A DNA stretch of 64,000 nucleotides from Burkholderiales bacterium (GTDB taxonomy: Bacteria; Pseudomonadota; Gammaproteobacteria; Burkholderiales; Usitatibacteraceae): NCBI GenBank assembly GCA_019634955.1, contig JAHCAK010000002.1, positions 1 to 64,000 on the forward strand. The letters are read 5' to 3'. The position numbers and the translations under genes are program-made. Below, one piece after another: positions 16,589 to 27,121 of this stretch. The notes below the pieces were generated by a model. The model did not search any database and was not told where the DNA came from. It worked only from the letters and a program-made list of their open reading frames with translations. Every line of letters starts with the position of its first letter. Position 1 is the stretch's first letter.

Positions 16589-18739
16589 CTAGGGCGCGGC
16601 TGGCGCGGGCGCCTTCGCTTCGGGCCGCCCGGGCCAGTTCGCCCACCACGCCGCCGCATCCTCCTCCCGCCACGGCCGCTCGCGCGCGACCTGCGCGAGG
16701 ATGGCCGCCACCTCGGCGACGCTCGCCGGCCGCTCGTCGCGCTCCTTGGCCACGCATCGCGCGACCAGCGAGGCGAGCAGCGGCGGCGCGTCGGGCGCGC
16801 CTGCGTCCGCGAGCGAGGGCGCCGGGACGTTCAGCACCTGGTAGACGAGGTCGTGGTCGGTCTGCGCCTCGAAGAGCCGCCGGCCCGTGAGGAGGAAGAA
16901 GGCCACCGCGCCCAGCGCGTAGATGTCGGCGCGCGCGTCGGCGTCGGCGGGGTTCCTCAGCCGCTCCGGCGCCATGTAGAGCGGAGTGCCCAGCACGCGC
17001 GCGAACTGCGTGATGTCGCGCGTGTCCGCGTTCTCCAGCTCCTTCACGAGGCCGAAGTCCAGGACCTTCACGACGTCCAGCTCGCCGCCGTGGCGGCAGA
17101 GCATCAGGTTGTGCGGCTTGACGTCGCGGTGCACGAGGCCACGCTCGTGGGCCTCCTTGAGCGAGCCGCACACCTGGCGCAGCGCGTGCACGGCCCGCGA
17201 GACCGGCAGCCGCCCCTCGCGGGTGACAAGGTCCTCGAGAGACAGGCCGTCGAGGTACTCCATCGCGTAGTAGAAGGTGCCCTCGCGCGTGCGCCCGTAG
17301 TCGTAGATCTCGATCGTGTTGGGGTGCGAGAGCCGGCTGCAGAGCTGCACCTCGCGCTCGAAGCGGGTCGTCATCTCGTCGGTGGCGAGCGCGGCCTTGA
17401 GCACCTTCACCGCCACGGGGCGCTTCAGGTGCGAGTGGCGCGCGAGGAAGACGTGGCTGATGCCACCCTCGCCGATCTCGCGTTCGAGCGTGTACGGCCC
17501 GACGCGCCGCGCCTCGCGCTGCTTGAGGCGCACGGCCCAGAGCGAGGAGGAGATCGCGGCGAGCATGGCGGCGGCGAAGAACCCCAGCAGCGTGCCGAAG
17601 GCGATCTCCAGGTACTTGAGCGGCGCGTAGGCCTCCCCCTCCTCGATCTCCACGGCGATGACCATCTCCTTCTCGCGCAGCCACCGCCACGCGCCGATGA
17701 CCGAGGCGCCCCGGTAGTCCCGGTACGGCTCGAGGATCACCCCCTCGAAGGGCCCGCCGGCCGCCTTCGCGGCGATGGCGGTGTCCGCGAGCTTCGTGAG
17801 CGGCCAGTCCGACTCCGGCGTCGACGGGCGAAATCCCGCCACGATGTCGGCCCCCGGGTCGCGGACGGGGATGCGCAGGATGCCGGTCTCGCCGGGCCCG
17901 AGGCGCCCGGCGAGGCGCAGGTCGCCGAGGTAGCGGCTCTGCGTGAGCATCATGCCGTGGGCGTCGAAGGCGTAGGCCTCGCGCGACGATTGCGTCGAGC
18001 TGAGCAGCAGCAGCGTGCCGAAGCGGTCCTCGGCGAGCCGCCCGAAGCCGAGGGCCGCGATCACCTCGCCACCTTCGTCGCGCACGGGCGTCTCGACCCA
18101 CACGAGCGGCCGGTCGAAGGGCAGCCGGTGCCCGGGCCCCACCCGCTCGGCCTCGGTGAACGGGCGCACGAACACGGTGCGGCCGGAGAACACCGGCGCC
18201 AAACGCCGCTCGAAGTCGCCCTTCGCCACCGTGAGGCCGCAGTAGTCGTCGTGAAGCGCTGCGATGATCGCGCCGTCGCGGGCCACGAGGTTCACCGCGA
18301 CAGCCTCCTCCAGCGCGACGAACGGCCGGATCTGGTCGAGCAGCTCGTGGCGGGCGGGCGAGCGGCAGACGGCGGCCGGATCCATGCCCCCCTGCGCCAG
18401 CTTCACGAGCGCGGCTGCCGAGCGCTGCACCGGCTCGTCGGCGGCCCAACGCTCCGCCGAGCGCTTCTTCTCGTCGATCCAGATGGTGAGGGCGCCCGAC
18501 TCCGCCTCCAGGAGGGCGGTGAGGCCGGCGGCGCGAAGGTCGCGCAGCGACTGGCGCACCTGCGCATGCGACCACCAGCCCATGACGGCCAGGGCCAGCG
18601 CCACGATGCCCACGATCACGACCAGGTTGGCCAGGCGCTCGCGCGCCTCCTCGCCGGAGGCGGCCTCGGGCGGCCTCAGCAGCGCGGGGAGGTTCTCCGG
18701 GATCTTGCGCAGCCCCGGGACGGGCTCGTGGGTAGCCAT
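16589..18739 (-). CDS. Membrane Ser/Thr protein kinase with N-terminal extracytoplasmic sensor
   Basis: A 716-residue kinase with the sensor placed first. A membrane helix spans about residues 38-58, an extracytoplasmic region of CACHE type spans 60-390, and a second helix lies near 400-425. The Hanks-type kinase domain is C-terminal (about 440-690): glycine loop GEGGISHVFLA, ATP-binding lysine in VAVKVLK, catalytic loop HRDVKPHNLM, DFGLVKE and GTPLYMAPE are all intact, and HRD makes it an RD kinase needing activation-loop phosphorylation. It ends in a Pro/Ala-rich tail. No PASTA repeats. The signal and targets are unknown; the neighbouring MtrAB genes are not obviously connected. Confidence 0.85.
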   Translation of the reverse strand: MATHEPVPGLRKIPENLPALLRPPEAASGEEARERLANLVVIVGIVALALAVMGWWSHAQVRQSLRDLRAAGLTALLEAESGALTIWIDEKKRSAERWAADEPVQRSAAALVKLAQGGMDPAAVCRSPARHELLDQIRPFVALEEAVAVNLVARDGAIIAALHDDYCGLTVAKGDFERRLAPVFSGRTVFVRPFTEAERVGPGHRLPFDRPLVWVETPVRDEGGEVIAALGFGRLAEDRFGTLLLLSSTQSSREAYAFDAHGMMLTQSRYLGDLRLAGRLGPGETGILRIPVRDPGADIVAGFRPSTPESDWPLTKLADTAIAAKAAGGPFEGVILEPYRDYRGASVIGAWRWLREKEMVIAVEIEEGEAYAPLKYLEIAFGTLLGFFAAAMLAAISSSLWAVRLKQREARRVGPYTLEREIGEGGISHVFLARHSHLKRPVAVKVLKAALATDEMTTRFEREVQLCSRLSHPNTIEIYDYGRTREGTFYYAMEYLDGLSLEDLVTREGRLPVSRAVHALRQVCGSLKEAHERGLVHRDVKPHNLMLCRHGGELDVVKVLDFGLVKELENADTRDITQFARVLGTPLYMAPERLRNPADADARADIYALGAVAFFLLTGRRLFEAQTDHDLVYQVLNVPAPSLADAGAPDAPPLLASLVARCVAKERDERPASVAEVAAILAQVARERPWREEDAAAWWANWPGRPEAKAPAPAAP

Positions 18740-18771
18740 CGGGCCATGATACGAGACCCGGGGCCGGCAAG

Positions 18772-18799
18772 AAAAAAGGCCGCACCGGAAGGTGCGGCC
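18772..18799 (-). terminator. Rho-independent terminator after mtrB
   Basis: A perfect 9-base stem GGCCGCACC (18778-18786) with GGTGCGGCC (18791-18799) and a 4-base loop, followed on the minus strand by six T (18777-18772). It lies 25 bases beyond the mtrB stop and ends the mtrAB transcript before the kinase gene. Confidence 0.9.
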
Positions 18800-18824
18800 C
18801 TGAAGGTGAAACCGGCCTGCTTCT

Positions 18825-20924
18825 TCAGAACTTCCAGGTCACGAACCCGTACAGGATGTTCGCCTTGTACTGCGGGTTCGCGTTGTAACCCATCATGTAG
18901 CTGTCGGCGCCCGCATTGCCCGGGATCACGTAGCGGAAGCCGTCGACCTGCGCGTCCTTGTAGTCGTACTTCTCGTAGGCGTAGCCCGCCGTGATGCTCA
19001 GCGACTTGCTGAACGCGTAGATGCCCTTGAGGTTGAACGAGGTGCGCTTGGAGTCGTCGTAGTTGGCGACCGCCTGCGGGTAGGTCGCCGCCGCGATGAC
19101 CGAGGGCGCCGCGAAGTCGAGCGAGCCGTCGGTCTTGTAGTACACGGCGGAGGCCTTGACCATCAGCTTCTCGGTGGCCGGGAAGTCGACCGCCACGCCG
19201 AAGGCCCAGTTCTTGTCGCGGGCCGTGCCTTCCCAGTTGTAGTTCTGGGCGGTGGCGGGGGTCGCCGGGTCGTAGGCACCCGTCTGGGTCGCCGCGCCGA
19301 CCACGCGGTGGCGGGAGTCGTACTTCACGTTCTCCACGTCGCCGAACACCGTGAAGCGCGCCGTGTCGGGGTTGCCGTAGGACAGGCTCGCGTACAGCTC
19401 GCGGCGCGTGTCCTTCAGGCGGCCCAGCGTCATGTCGCGGTACTTGTTCTCCTTCGTGATGCCCTCGATGGAGATGTCGAGGAACTCGGCCGGGCTGAAG
19501 TCGAGCGTGGCCTTCCACGACTTCTGGTCGAGGTTCGCGGCGTCATAGGCCTGGAGGAACCGGTTCCAGTACGCGACGTCCTGCGGGCCCGTGCCGTCGT
19601 TGGCGAGCAGGAAGTTGGAGTCGCGCGTCAGGTCCTGGTACTTCACGCGGGCCGAGACGTTCTCGAGCATGCTGGTCTTCCACTCGACGAACCAGCGCTT
19701 GTCCTTGCTCTCGTCGAAATCGAAGCGGTGGCGCTCGATGTCCAGCACGTCGTAGCCCACGCCGACGCGGTTCTGCCGGTTGACCCGCCAGTACGCGTCC
19801 ACGCCCCAGTTGTCGCGCTCGAACGAGTACGGCTCGTTCTCGTACGGCGTGCCGGAGGAGGCCGTGCCCGTGAAGGTCACGTGCGTGCTCTTGTCGTCGC
19901 GGTCGATCTTGTTGTAGTAGAGGCGCGTGTCCAAACCGCGCATCGGCGAGGACGCGAGGGCGAGCGTCCAGGTCTTGTTCTCGACCTTGCCGTCGAAGGA
20001 GCCGGCGTTGGGCAGCGTCGTGAGCGAGGCGCCGTTGGCGCCCAGCACGGTCGCGCCGAGGAAGCCGTCGCTGTCGAGCTTGTCCTTGGTGAAGCGCACG
20101 GCGAGGGTGGAATTGAGCGGGAGCTTGCGGATCGTGCCGTTGGCGGCGATGCGCGAGTACTTGTTGTCGAAGGGCAGGTAGGTCGTGTCCGTGCCCTTGT
20201 AGAACCCGTTGTACCAGTTCACCACCTCGTTGTCGTTCTCGAACTTGCTGGTGAGCCACGACACGGAGAAGTGCATGGTCTTCGCCGCGTAGCCGCCCTC
20301 GACCGAGGCGTTGCGGGTCGAGAACTCGGTCGGCAAGACGAGGTCGACCATGCCGTTGCCCGGGCTCATGCCCTGCGACGAGGCGCCGAGCTTGTTGCCG
20401 CTCTGCTCGACCTGGTTGCCGTCGACGCGGAAGTACCAGGGGCTCGCGCCCTGGAACTCGAACATGGCGCCCGTGTCGCGCCGCTTGTAGGCGATGTCGA
20501 CGGAGTTCCAGGTGGCCGTGTTCGTGCTCGGCAGCGTCGCCGTGATGTTCGTGCCGCCGGCGTTGGCGTAGGGGGTGAGCCCGCCGAACAGGAAGTTGTG
20601 CTTGAGCTGGTCGGAGTACAGGCGGTACTTGAAGACGTCGTACATCCCGCCGCGCAGGTTCACGTAGTAGTCGTCGCGGCCCAGGTTCTCGCCGAAGAGG
20701 TCGAGCCAGTAGCGCGCGCCGCGGCCGCGCAGGTCGAAGCCGAGCAGCCCGCCGTCGGAGAGGTCGCGGAACTGGTTGAGCTTGGCGGCGTCGACGGCGT
20801 CGTCGTCGTCCACGCTCACGCCGCCGAGGCTCACGGAGCCTTCCAGCTTGAAGGTGTCTTGCGCGAAGACGGGCGCCGCGATGAACAGGTTCGCGATCAG
20901 GATCGAAATGAGCTTCTTGTTCAT
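18825..20924 (-). CDS. mtrB: Outer-membrane beta-barrel of porin-cytochrome complex, MtrB/PioB family
   Basis: A 699-residue exported barrel. Signal peptide residues 1-22 (ends VFAQ); the mature part shows alternating aromatic strands throughout and ends in a C-terminal TWKF, the aromatic BAM signal. It matches the MtrB/PioB family, whose barrel sheathes a periplasmic decaheme cytochrome to carry electrons across the outer membrane. The protein has no cysteine at all, so the N-terminal CxxC of Shewanella MtrB is absent, as in PioB-like members. The start at 20924 has AAGGGG nine bases upstream; an ATG at 20933 is too close to that site. It follows mtrA by 13 bases and is followed by a strong terminator. 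Confidence 0.88.
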   Translation of the reverse strand: MNKKLISILIANLFIAAPVFAQDTFKLEGSVSLGGVSVDDDDAVDAAKLNQFRDLSDGGLLGFDLRGRGARYWLDLFGENLGRDDYYVNLRGGMYDVFKYRLYSDQLKHNFLFGGLTPYANAGGTNITATLPSTNTATWNSVDIAYKRRDTGAMFEFQGASPWYFRVDGNQVEQSGNKLGASSQGMSPGNGMVDLVLPTEFSTRNASVEGGYAAKTMHFSVSWLTSKFENDNEVVNWYNGFYKGTDTTYLPFDNKYSRIAANGTIRKLPLNSTLAVRFTKDKLDSDGFLGATVLGANGASLTTLPNAGSFDGKVENKTWTLALASSPMRGLDTRLYYNKIDRDDKSTHVTFTGTASSGTPYENEPYSFERDNWGVDAYWRVNRQNRVGVGYDVLDIERHRFDFDESKDKRWFVEWKTSMLENVSARVKYQDLTRDSNFLLANDGTGPQDVAYWNRFLQAYDAANLDQKSWKATLDFSPAEFLDISIEGITKENKYRDMTLGRLKDTRRELYASLSYGNPDTARFTVFGDVENVKYDSRHRVVGAATQTGAYDPATPATAQNYNWEGTARDKNWAFGVAVDFPATEKLMVKASAVYYKTDGSLDFAAPSVIAAATYPQAVANYDDSKRTSFNLKGIYAFSKSLSITAGYAYEKYDYKDAQVDGFRYVIPGNAGADSYMMGYNANPQYKANILYGFVTWKF

Positions 20925-20937
20925 GATCGTCATCCCC

Positions 20938-21876
20938 TTAGCGGATCAGGTAGCGGCCGCGGTTCGACGGAGCGTTCGAGCCGTGGATCGCGTTGTGGCA
21001 GTTCAGGCACGAGCGGTACACGAAGCGGTTGCTCGGGCCGGTCGGCGTGTTGGGGTTCCCGTTGGCGAGGATCCACGCCTGGTTCTGGCCGTAGTAGGCG
21101 GTCGGGTGGCGGCCCTGCACGTGGCAGTCCTGGCAGAGGTTCGGCACCTTCTCGTTCAGCAGCTTGTTGTGCGAGGAGCCGTGCGGGGTGTGGCAGGTGA
21201 GGCAGTTCTCCTCGACCACCGGGTGGCCGAACAGGAACGGGCCGCGCTTGTCGGCGTGGCAGGAGAAGCACTGCTGGTTCACAGTCTCGTGCTTGACCAT
21301 CGCCTGCGAGAGCGCGCCGTGCGGGTTGTGGCAGTCGGAGCACTTCACCTTGCCCTCGAGGATCGGGTGGTGCGAGGGCTTCATGGTGGCGTTGCGCACC
21401 TGCTTGTGGCAGGTCCCGCACATGTCGGCCTCGATCGGGCGCTGCGTCGTCGTGTGGATCGCCGGCTGCGGCCCGCGGTTGCGGCCGTGGATGCTGTGGC
21501 AGTCGGAGCAGGCGACGTCGTTCTTGGCGTGCTTGCCGGATTCCCAGAACGCGAGCTGGCGGTTGCCGGCGTGGCAGCTCATGCAGGCCTCGGCCTTCTG
21601 GTCGGGCGTCTTCGCCTTGGCCATCTTGTCGTCGGCGAGCGGCTTCTTGCCGCGCGCGGCCACGTGTTCGGTGGCGTCGCCGTGGCACGACTGGCAGGCC
21701 TTGCCGGCGGCGTCGTTCTTCGCCCCGTGCGGGGTGGACTTGATGGAGTCGTTGGACTCCTCGTGGCACTTGTTGCAGACCGGCTCTGCGCCCTGGGCGC
21801 CTGCCGAGGCAGGCCACAGGAACGCGAGCGACAGTGCGCAGGCCGTGGCGAGCTTTGCCGCGAAACGATGGTGCAT
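20938..21876 (-). CDS. mtrA: Periplasmic decaheme c-type cytochrome, MtrA/DmsE family
   Basis: A 312-residue secreted multiheme cytochrome with a signal peptide (about 1-27) and exactly ten CxxCH heme sites beginning at C34, C61, C98, C123, C153, C179, C203, C225, C248 and C290. Number and spacing match MtrA/MtoA/PioA/DmsE. It would fill the MtrB barrel and relay electrons between periplasm and cell surface, either outward for respiration of metals or other insoluble acceptors, or inward for Fe(II) oxidation. GGAGG lies 4 bases before the ATG. No CymA, MtrC or OmcA homologue is in the window. An FNR-type promoter lies upstream. Confidence 0.95.
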   Translation of the reverse strand: MHHRFAAKLATACALSLAFLWPASAGAQGAEPVCNKCHEESNDSIKSTPHGAKNDAAGKACQSCHGDATEHVAARGKKPLADDKMAKAKTPDQKAEACMSCHAGNRQLAFWESGKHAKNDVACSDCHSIHGRNRGPQPAIHTTTQRPIEADMCGTCHKQVRNATMKPSHHPILEGKVKCSDCHNPHGALSQAMVKHETVNQQCFSCHADKRGPFLFGHPVVEENCLTCHTPHGSSHNKLLNEKVPNLCQDCHVQGRHPTAYYGQNQAWILANGNPNTPTGPSNRFVYRSCLNCHNAIHGSNAPSNRGRYLIR

Positions 21877-22037
21877 ATTGCCTCCCGATGCGCCCGGATC
21901 CGGGGCGCTCTGTTTGGAACCAGTCCGGTTCCCGGCTTGCGCCGGGTGGGCGAGTGCTGCCGCCCGCCGGATTCCGTTTGCTTCCCTTTGCTGCGTGGAA
22001 CTGAACCGAATGCCCCGATGCGAGGCGATTTAGGGGC

Positions 22038-22080
22038 GAGAATACCCCCCTCCCCCCCCTGTCCCATTTGATGCGGATCA
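22038..22080 (-). promoter_or_regulatory. Predicted class II FNR/ANR-dependent promoter of mtrAB
   Basis: The box TTGATCCGCATCAA on the minus strand (22080-22067) is a perfect TTGAT-N4-ATCAA FNR/ANR site. 23 bases downstream lies TATTCT (22043-22038), a four-of-six -10 element. The distance from box centre to -10 start (30.5) fits activation from about -41.5, the class II arrangement, with transcription starting near 22031. Predicted by pattern; implies induction at low oxygen. Confidence 0.72.
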
Positions 22081-22090
22081 ACGCCGCGGG

Positions 22091-22104
22091 GTGATCCGGA
22101 TCAA
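22091..22104. promoter_or_regulatory. Second FNR-like box upstream of mtrAB
   Basis: GTGATCCGGATCAA differs from TTGAT-N4-ATCAA at one base and contains the 12-base palindrome TGATCCGGATCA. Its centre is 24 bases upstream of the first box, near -66, a position where a second regulator dimer could contact polymerase. Confidence 0.5.
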
Positions 22105-22228
22105 GCGCGTCGCGGATCAAGTTATCGCGAATCGCGCGGAATGCGGAGGGGGGGTATCGGGAAGCCGCCCCCTCGCGGGGGTGGCCGCGGGAAGCGGGGG
22201 TACGGCGGGCGGCGCGGGTGAGGGAGGG

Positions 22229-22302
22229 TGGGCCCGGCTGGACTCGAACCAGCGACCCAGGGATTATGAGTCCCCTGCTCTGACCGACTGAGCTACGGGC
22301 CC
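22229..22302 (-). tRNA. tRNA-Ile(CAU), lysidine type
   Basis: A full cloverleaf on the minus strand with a 7-base acceptor stem starting GGGCCCG, a D-arm, an anticodon loop CTCATAA giving CAU, and the T-loop GGTTCGAGTCC. CAU could mean Met or Ile2; C4 and C5 of the acceptor stem, paired to G69 and G68, are determinants for TilS and match tRNA-Ile2 rather than elongator Met (U4, A5 in E. coli). The 3' CCA is not encoded. It lies between rpoD and the mtrA regulatory region. Confidence 0.85.
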
Positions 22303-22316
22303 TTTGCGCGGAAAGC

Positions 22317-22343
22317 ACAATGCCCGCGCGAAGCGGGCATTGT
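22317..22343 (-). terminator. Stem-loop after rpoD, probable terminator
   Basis: An 11-base perfect stem ACAATGCCCGC / GCGGGCATTGT with a 5-base loop, located 50 bases after the rpoD stop and before the tRNA. Only a short T-run (TTT) follows on the minus strand, so termination may be partial and the tRNA might be co-transcribed. Confidence 0.6.
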
Positions 22344-22393
22344 AAGGGGCGCGGGAGGCGCGCCCGGTGTTACATGCACCGTTACAGTGCGCG

Positions 22394-24301
<1,908 letters not shown>

Positions 24302-24354
24302 GGCGTGGGCTCCGGGAAGGCGCGGTCGGGCGGGGAAAACTGCTGATTTTACCA

Positions 24355-26169
24355 TTAGTTGGATGGCTTTTCGAGGCCTTCGTTCGCGCCCCGGGCCGCC
24401 GCCTGGCTGGCCTTGAGGCGGGCGAGCTCGGCGCGCTCGGCGTCGCCCAGGCCGCCGGCGAGGGCGAGGGCCTCGAGCTCGGCCTTGCGCCGCTCCGAAC
24501 GCTGCAGCGCGAGCCTGGCCTGGAGGCCCGCGACCTCGTCGGCGAGATCCAGGTCGGCCTCTGGCACCTCGTCCAGGATGCGCCCGGCGCCCAGCGCGGC
24601 CTCCAGCGCCGCCGCGTGCTCGCCGCCCTCGAAGTGGGCCATGAGCTGCCCGAGGGTGAGGCCGTCTTCGCCTTCGCGCGCGAACGCGACGACAGCGTGC
24701 AGCGCGCGGCCTTCGGGCGAGGCCTCCGCGACGAGGTCCGGATCGACCATGTGAGCGAGCGCTGGCTTCCGTAGCACGCGTTGCAGGATCTGGCTTTCGA
24801 GGGAAAGGGCTCGCCGCACTGTGCGCGGCGGCGGCGGGTTGCCGGGTCGCGGCGCCGCCCGCGGGGGCGCGAAGCCGGGCAACTCCCCGGGGTCCAGCCC
24901 CGCCATCTCGGCCAGGCGCCGGCGGATCATCGCACCCAGCGCCGGGGCCTCGATCTGCGCCACCAGCGGCCGCGCCAGTGCGAGGAACCGCGCCCGGCCT
25001 TCCTCCGTGCCCATGTCGACCCGCTCCGCGATCTCGCCCAGCAGGAACTGCGAGAGCGGCCTCGCGCCGGCCAGCGCCTCGGCGAACGCGGCCTTGCCCT
25101 GCCGGCGCACGAAGGTGTCCGGGTCGTCCTCGGGCGGCAGGAACAGGAACGCCACGCTCTTGCCGTCGGCGAGCACCGGGAGCGACACCTCGAGCGCCTT
25201 CCAGGCCGCCTTGCGGCCCGCCGCGTCGCCGTCGAAGCAGAACACCACGCTGTCGGCCAGGCGCAGGAGCTTCGCCACGTGCATCGGCGTGGTCGCGGTG
25301 CCGAGCGTGGCCACGGCGTTCTCCACGCCGTGCTGCGCGAGCGCGACCACGTCCATGTAGCCCTCGACCACGATCACGAGGTTCGCGTCGCGGATCGCGC
25401 GGCGGGCCTGCCACAGGCCGTAGAGCTCGCGGCCCTTCTCGAAGAGCGGTGTCTCGGGCGAGTTGAGGTACTTGGGCTCGCCCTCGCCGATCACGCGGCC
25501 GCCGAAACCGATCACGTTGCCGCGCGAGTCGAGGATGGGGAACATCACCCGCCCGCGGAAGCGGTCGTAGCGGCGCGACTTCCTCTCCGGCTCGCCGTCG
25601 TGGGCGGGCGCACCCTCCGAATCGATGACGAGCCCGGTGTCCTTCATCGCCGGCGCCTCGTAGTCGTCGAAGACGGCCTTGAGGCCCTGCCAGCCCTCGG
25701 GCGCGTAGCCCAGCCCGTAGCGCGCCGCGATCTCGCCGGAAAGCCCGCGGCCCTTCAGGTACGCGATCGCCTCGGGCGACTGGCGCAGCTGGGCGCGGTA
25801 GTGCTCGAGCGCCCGCATCATGCGCTCGGCGAGGCCCTTGTCGGGCGCGGGTCCCGCGCGCCCCGGCAGGTTCCCGCGCACCTCCGGGACCTCCATGCCC
25901 ACCTGTTGCGCGAGCTCGCGGATCGCGTCCGGGTAGGCGAGCCCCTGGTACTCCATGAGGAAGCCGATGGCGTTGCCGTGGGCGCCGCAGCCGAAGCAGT
26001 GGTAGAACTGCTTCGTGGGGCTCACGTTGAAGGAGGGCGTCTTCTCGTTGTGGAACGGGCAGCACGCCTTGTAGTTGGCGCCCGCCTTCTTGAGGCGCAC
26101 GTGGCGGTCGATCACGTCGACGATGTCGACGCGGCCGAGGAGCGACTGGATGAAGTCCTGCGGGATCAA
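24355..26169 (-). CDS. dnaG: DNA primase DnaG
   Basis: A 604-residue primase that makes RNA primers at the replication fork. The N-terminal zinc finger is [11 protein letters not shown] with CFGCGAHG (CHC2 type, residues 35-65); the catalytic TOPRIM domain carries [11 protein letters not shown] and [11 protein letters not shown]; the C-terminal helicase-binding part is present. A TTG start at 26169 is chosen because it gives the family-typical N-terminus MIPQDFIQ; it overlaps the stop of the glycosyltransferase gene by TTGA, so the two are coupled. No ATG exists before the zinc finger. Confidence 0.95.
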   Translation of the reverse strand: MIPQDFIQSLLGRVDIVDVIDRHVRLKKAGANYKACCPFHNEKTPSFNVSPTKQFYHCFGCGAHGNAIGFLMEYQGLAYPDAIRELAQQVGMEVPEVRGNLPGRAGPAPDKGLAERMMRALEHYRAQLRQSPEAIAYLKGRGLSGEIAARYGLGYAPEGWQGLKAVFDDYEAPAMKDTGLVIDSEGAPAHDGEPERKSRRYDRFRGRVMFPILDSRGNVIGFGGRVIGEGEPKYLNSPETPLFEKGRELYGLWQARRAIRDANLVIVVEGYMDVVALAQHGVENAVATLGTATTPMHVAKLLRLADSVVFCFDGDAAGRKAAWKALEVSLPVLADGKSVAFLFLPPEDDPDTFVRRQGKAAFAEALAGARPLSQFLLGEIAERVDMGTEEGRARFLALARPLVAQIEAPALGAMIRRRLAEMAGLDPGELPGFAPPRAAPRPGNPPPPRTVRRALSLESQILQRVLRKPALAHMVDPDLVAEASPEGRALHAVVAFAREGEDGLTLGQLMAHFEGGEHAAALEAALGAGRILDEVPEADLDLADEVAGLQARLALQRSERRKAELEALALAGGLGDAERAELARLKASQAAARGANEGLEKPSN

Positions 26170-27116
26170 GCGCCCGCCTCCCGGGAGGCCGCCCGCGCCT
26201 CGAGCCAGCGCAGCACGGCGGAGAGCGCGCCGCGCTGCGCCCCGGCGGGGTAGCGGAGCGCGTAGTCGGCCGGCAGCGGGTCCGCGACGAGCCCGTCCGC
26301 GCCCACGTCCAGCGACGGGTCGCCGGGAAACGCGTAGCGCACCGCGATCCTCGCGAGCGCGGCGGCGTCCAGCCCGGCCCCGTCGCGGATCGCCTCGTAG
26401 TTGGCCCGCCAGTGGGCGCCGAGGGCGGGGTCCGCGCCGGGCGCGGCGCGCTTGCGAAGCGTCCCCAGCACGACCTTCGCCTCGAACTGCGCGCGCGAGC
26501 GCACGGGAAAGTGGGCGAGCCGCACCGCCTTCAGCTCCGTCATGGGCGCCGGGGCGGCGGTCCCGCCCTCCTCCCGCCGCATGACGCAGTGGTGGCCCTC
26601 GAGCAGGAAGTGCTCCTCGCGCAGGAAGTCGGGCGTGAGGATCACCTTGAAGCAATCGACGCCCTCGTCGCGCCGGCGGTGGCGGATGCGCCGCACGGGG
26701 TTCGCCTCGCGCGCGTCGTCGCCCGGCAGGGGTACGTAGGATTGCCAGCGCAGCGCGCCGAACCGGCCCGGCGGCAGGGCGGGGAGCGCGCGGCGCAGGT
26801 ATCCCGGGTCCGGGAGCTTGAGGAATTCGTCGGCGTCGAGGAGGACGACGAAGCCCGCCCCGCCCGCCAGCAGCTCGCGGGCGACGGCGGCCACTTCCTC
26901 GGCCTGGCGGAAGGCGGCGTGCCGCGCCTCGCGAAGCTCCAGGGAGAGCCCCTCCGCCACGAGGCTCTCGAGGATGGGCCGGGTCTCGTCCAGCGGGTGG
27001 TGCACCACGAGCACGAGGCGGTCGAGCAGCGGCAGGTGGTGGCGGACGAACGCCTCGATCACGTCGGCTTCGCTGCCGACCATCGCGACGCCGGCGATGG
27101 GCGAAGGGCCCGCCAC
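26166..27116 (-). CDS. Glycosyltransferase family 2/92-like protein
   Basis: A 316-residue soluble protein. The N-terminal region [21 protein letters not shown] and the metal-binding DxD in [11 protein letters not shown] (D94, D96) are typical of glycosyltransferases of the Glyco_tranf_2_4/GT92-like group, which add sugars to surface glycans. Later [20 protein letters not shown] and [12 protein letters not shown] also fit that family. It sits between yqeY (5 bases) and dnaG (4-base overlap) inside the macromolecular-synthesis operon, where no such gene is expected. Donor and acceptor are unknown. Confidence 0.75.
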   Translation of the reverse strand: MAGPSPIAGVAMVGSEADVIEAFVRHHLPLLDRLVLVVHHPLDETRPILESLVAEGLSLELREARHAAFRQAEEVAAVARELLAGGAGFVVLLDADEFLKLPDPGYLRRALPALPPGRFGALRWQSYVPLPGDDAREANPVRRIRHRRRDEGVDCFKVILTPDFLREEHFLLEGHHCVMRREEGGTAAPAPMTELKAVRLAHFPVRSRAQFEAKVVLGTLRKRAAPGADPALGAHWRANYEAIRDGAGLDAAALARIAVRYAFPGDPSLDVGADGLVADPLPADYALRYPAGAQRGALSAVLRWLEARAASREAGA

Positions 27117-27121
27117 GGGGC

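Larger units (their letters stand above)
21877..22228. other. Intergenic region upstream of mtrA
   Basis: 352 bases without a gene between mtrA and the tRNA. It holds a predicted FNR-dependent promoter (22038-22080), a second FNR-like box (22091-22104) and a third GGATCAA half-site (22114-22120). The stretch nearest mtrA (21877-22030) would be a leader of about 155 bases with small G/C hairpins. A G-rich run on the minus strand lies between box and -10. Any open frame here is a tRNA-spanning artefact. Confidence 0.8.

Noticed and set aside
22091-22291. 66-codon plus-strand frame across the tRNA gene
   Set aside because: It reads through the antisense of the tRNA (ARLDSNQRPRDYES pattern), a well-known artefact.
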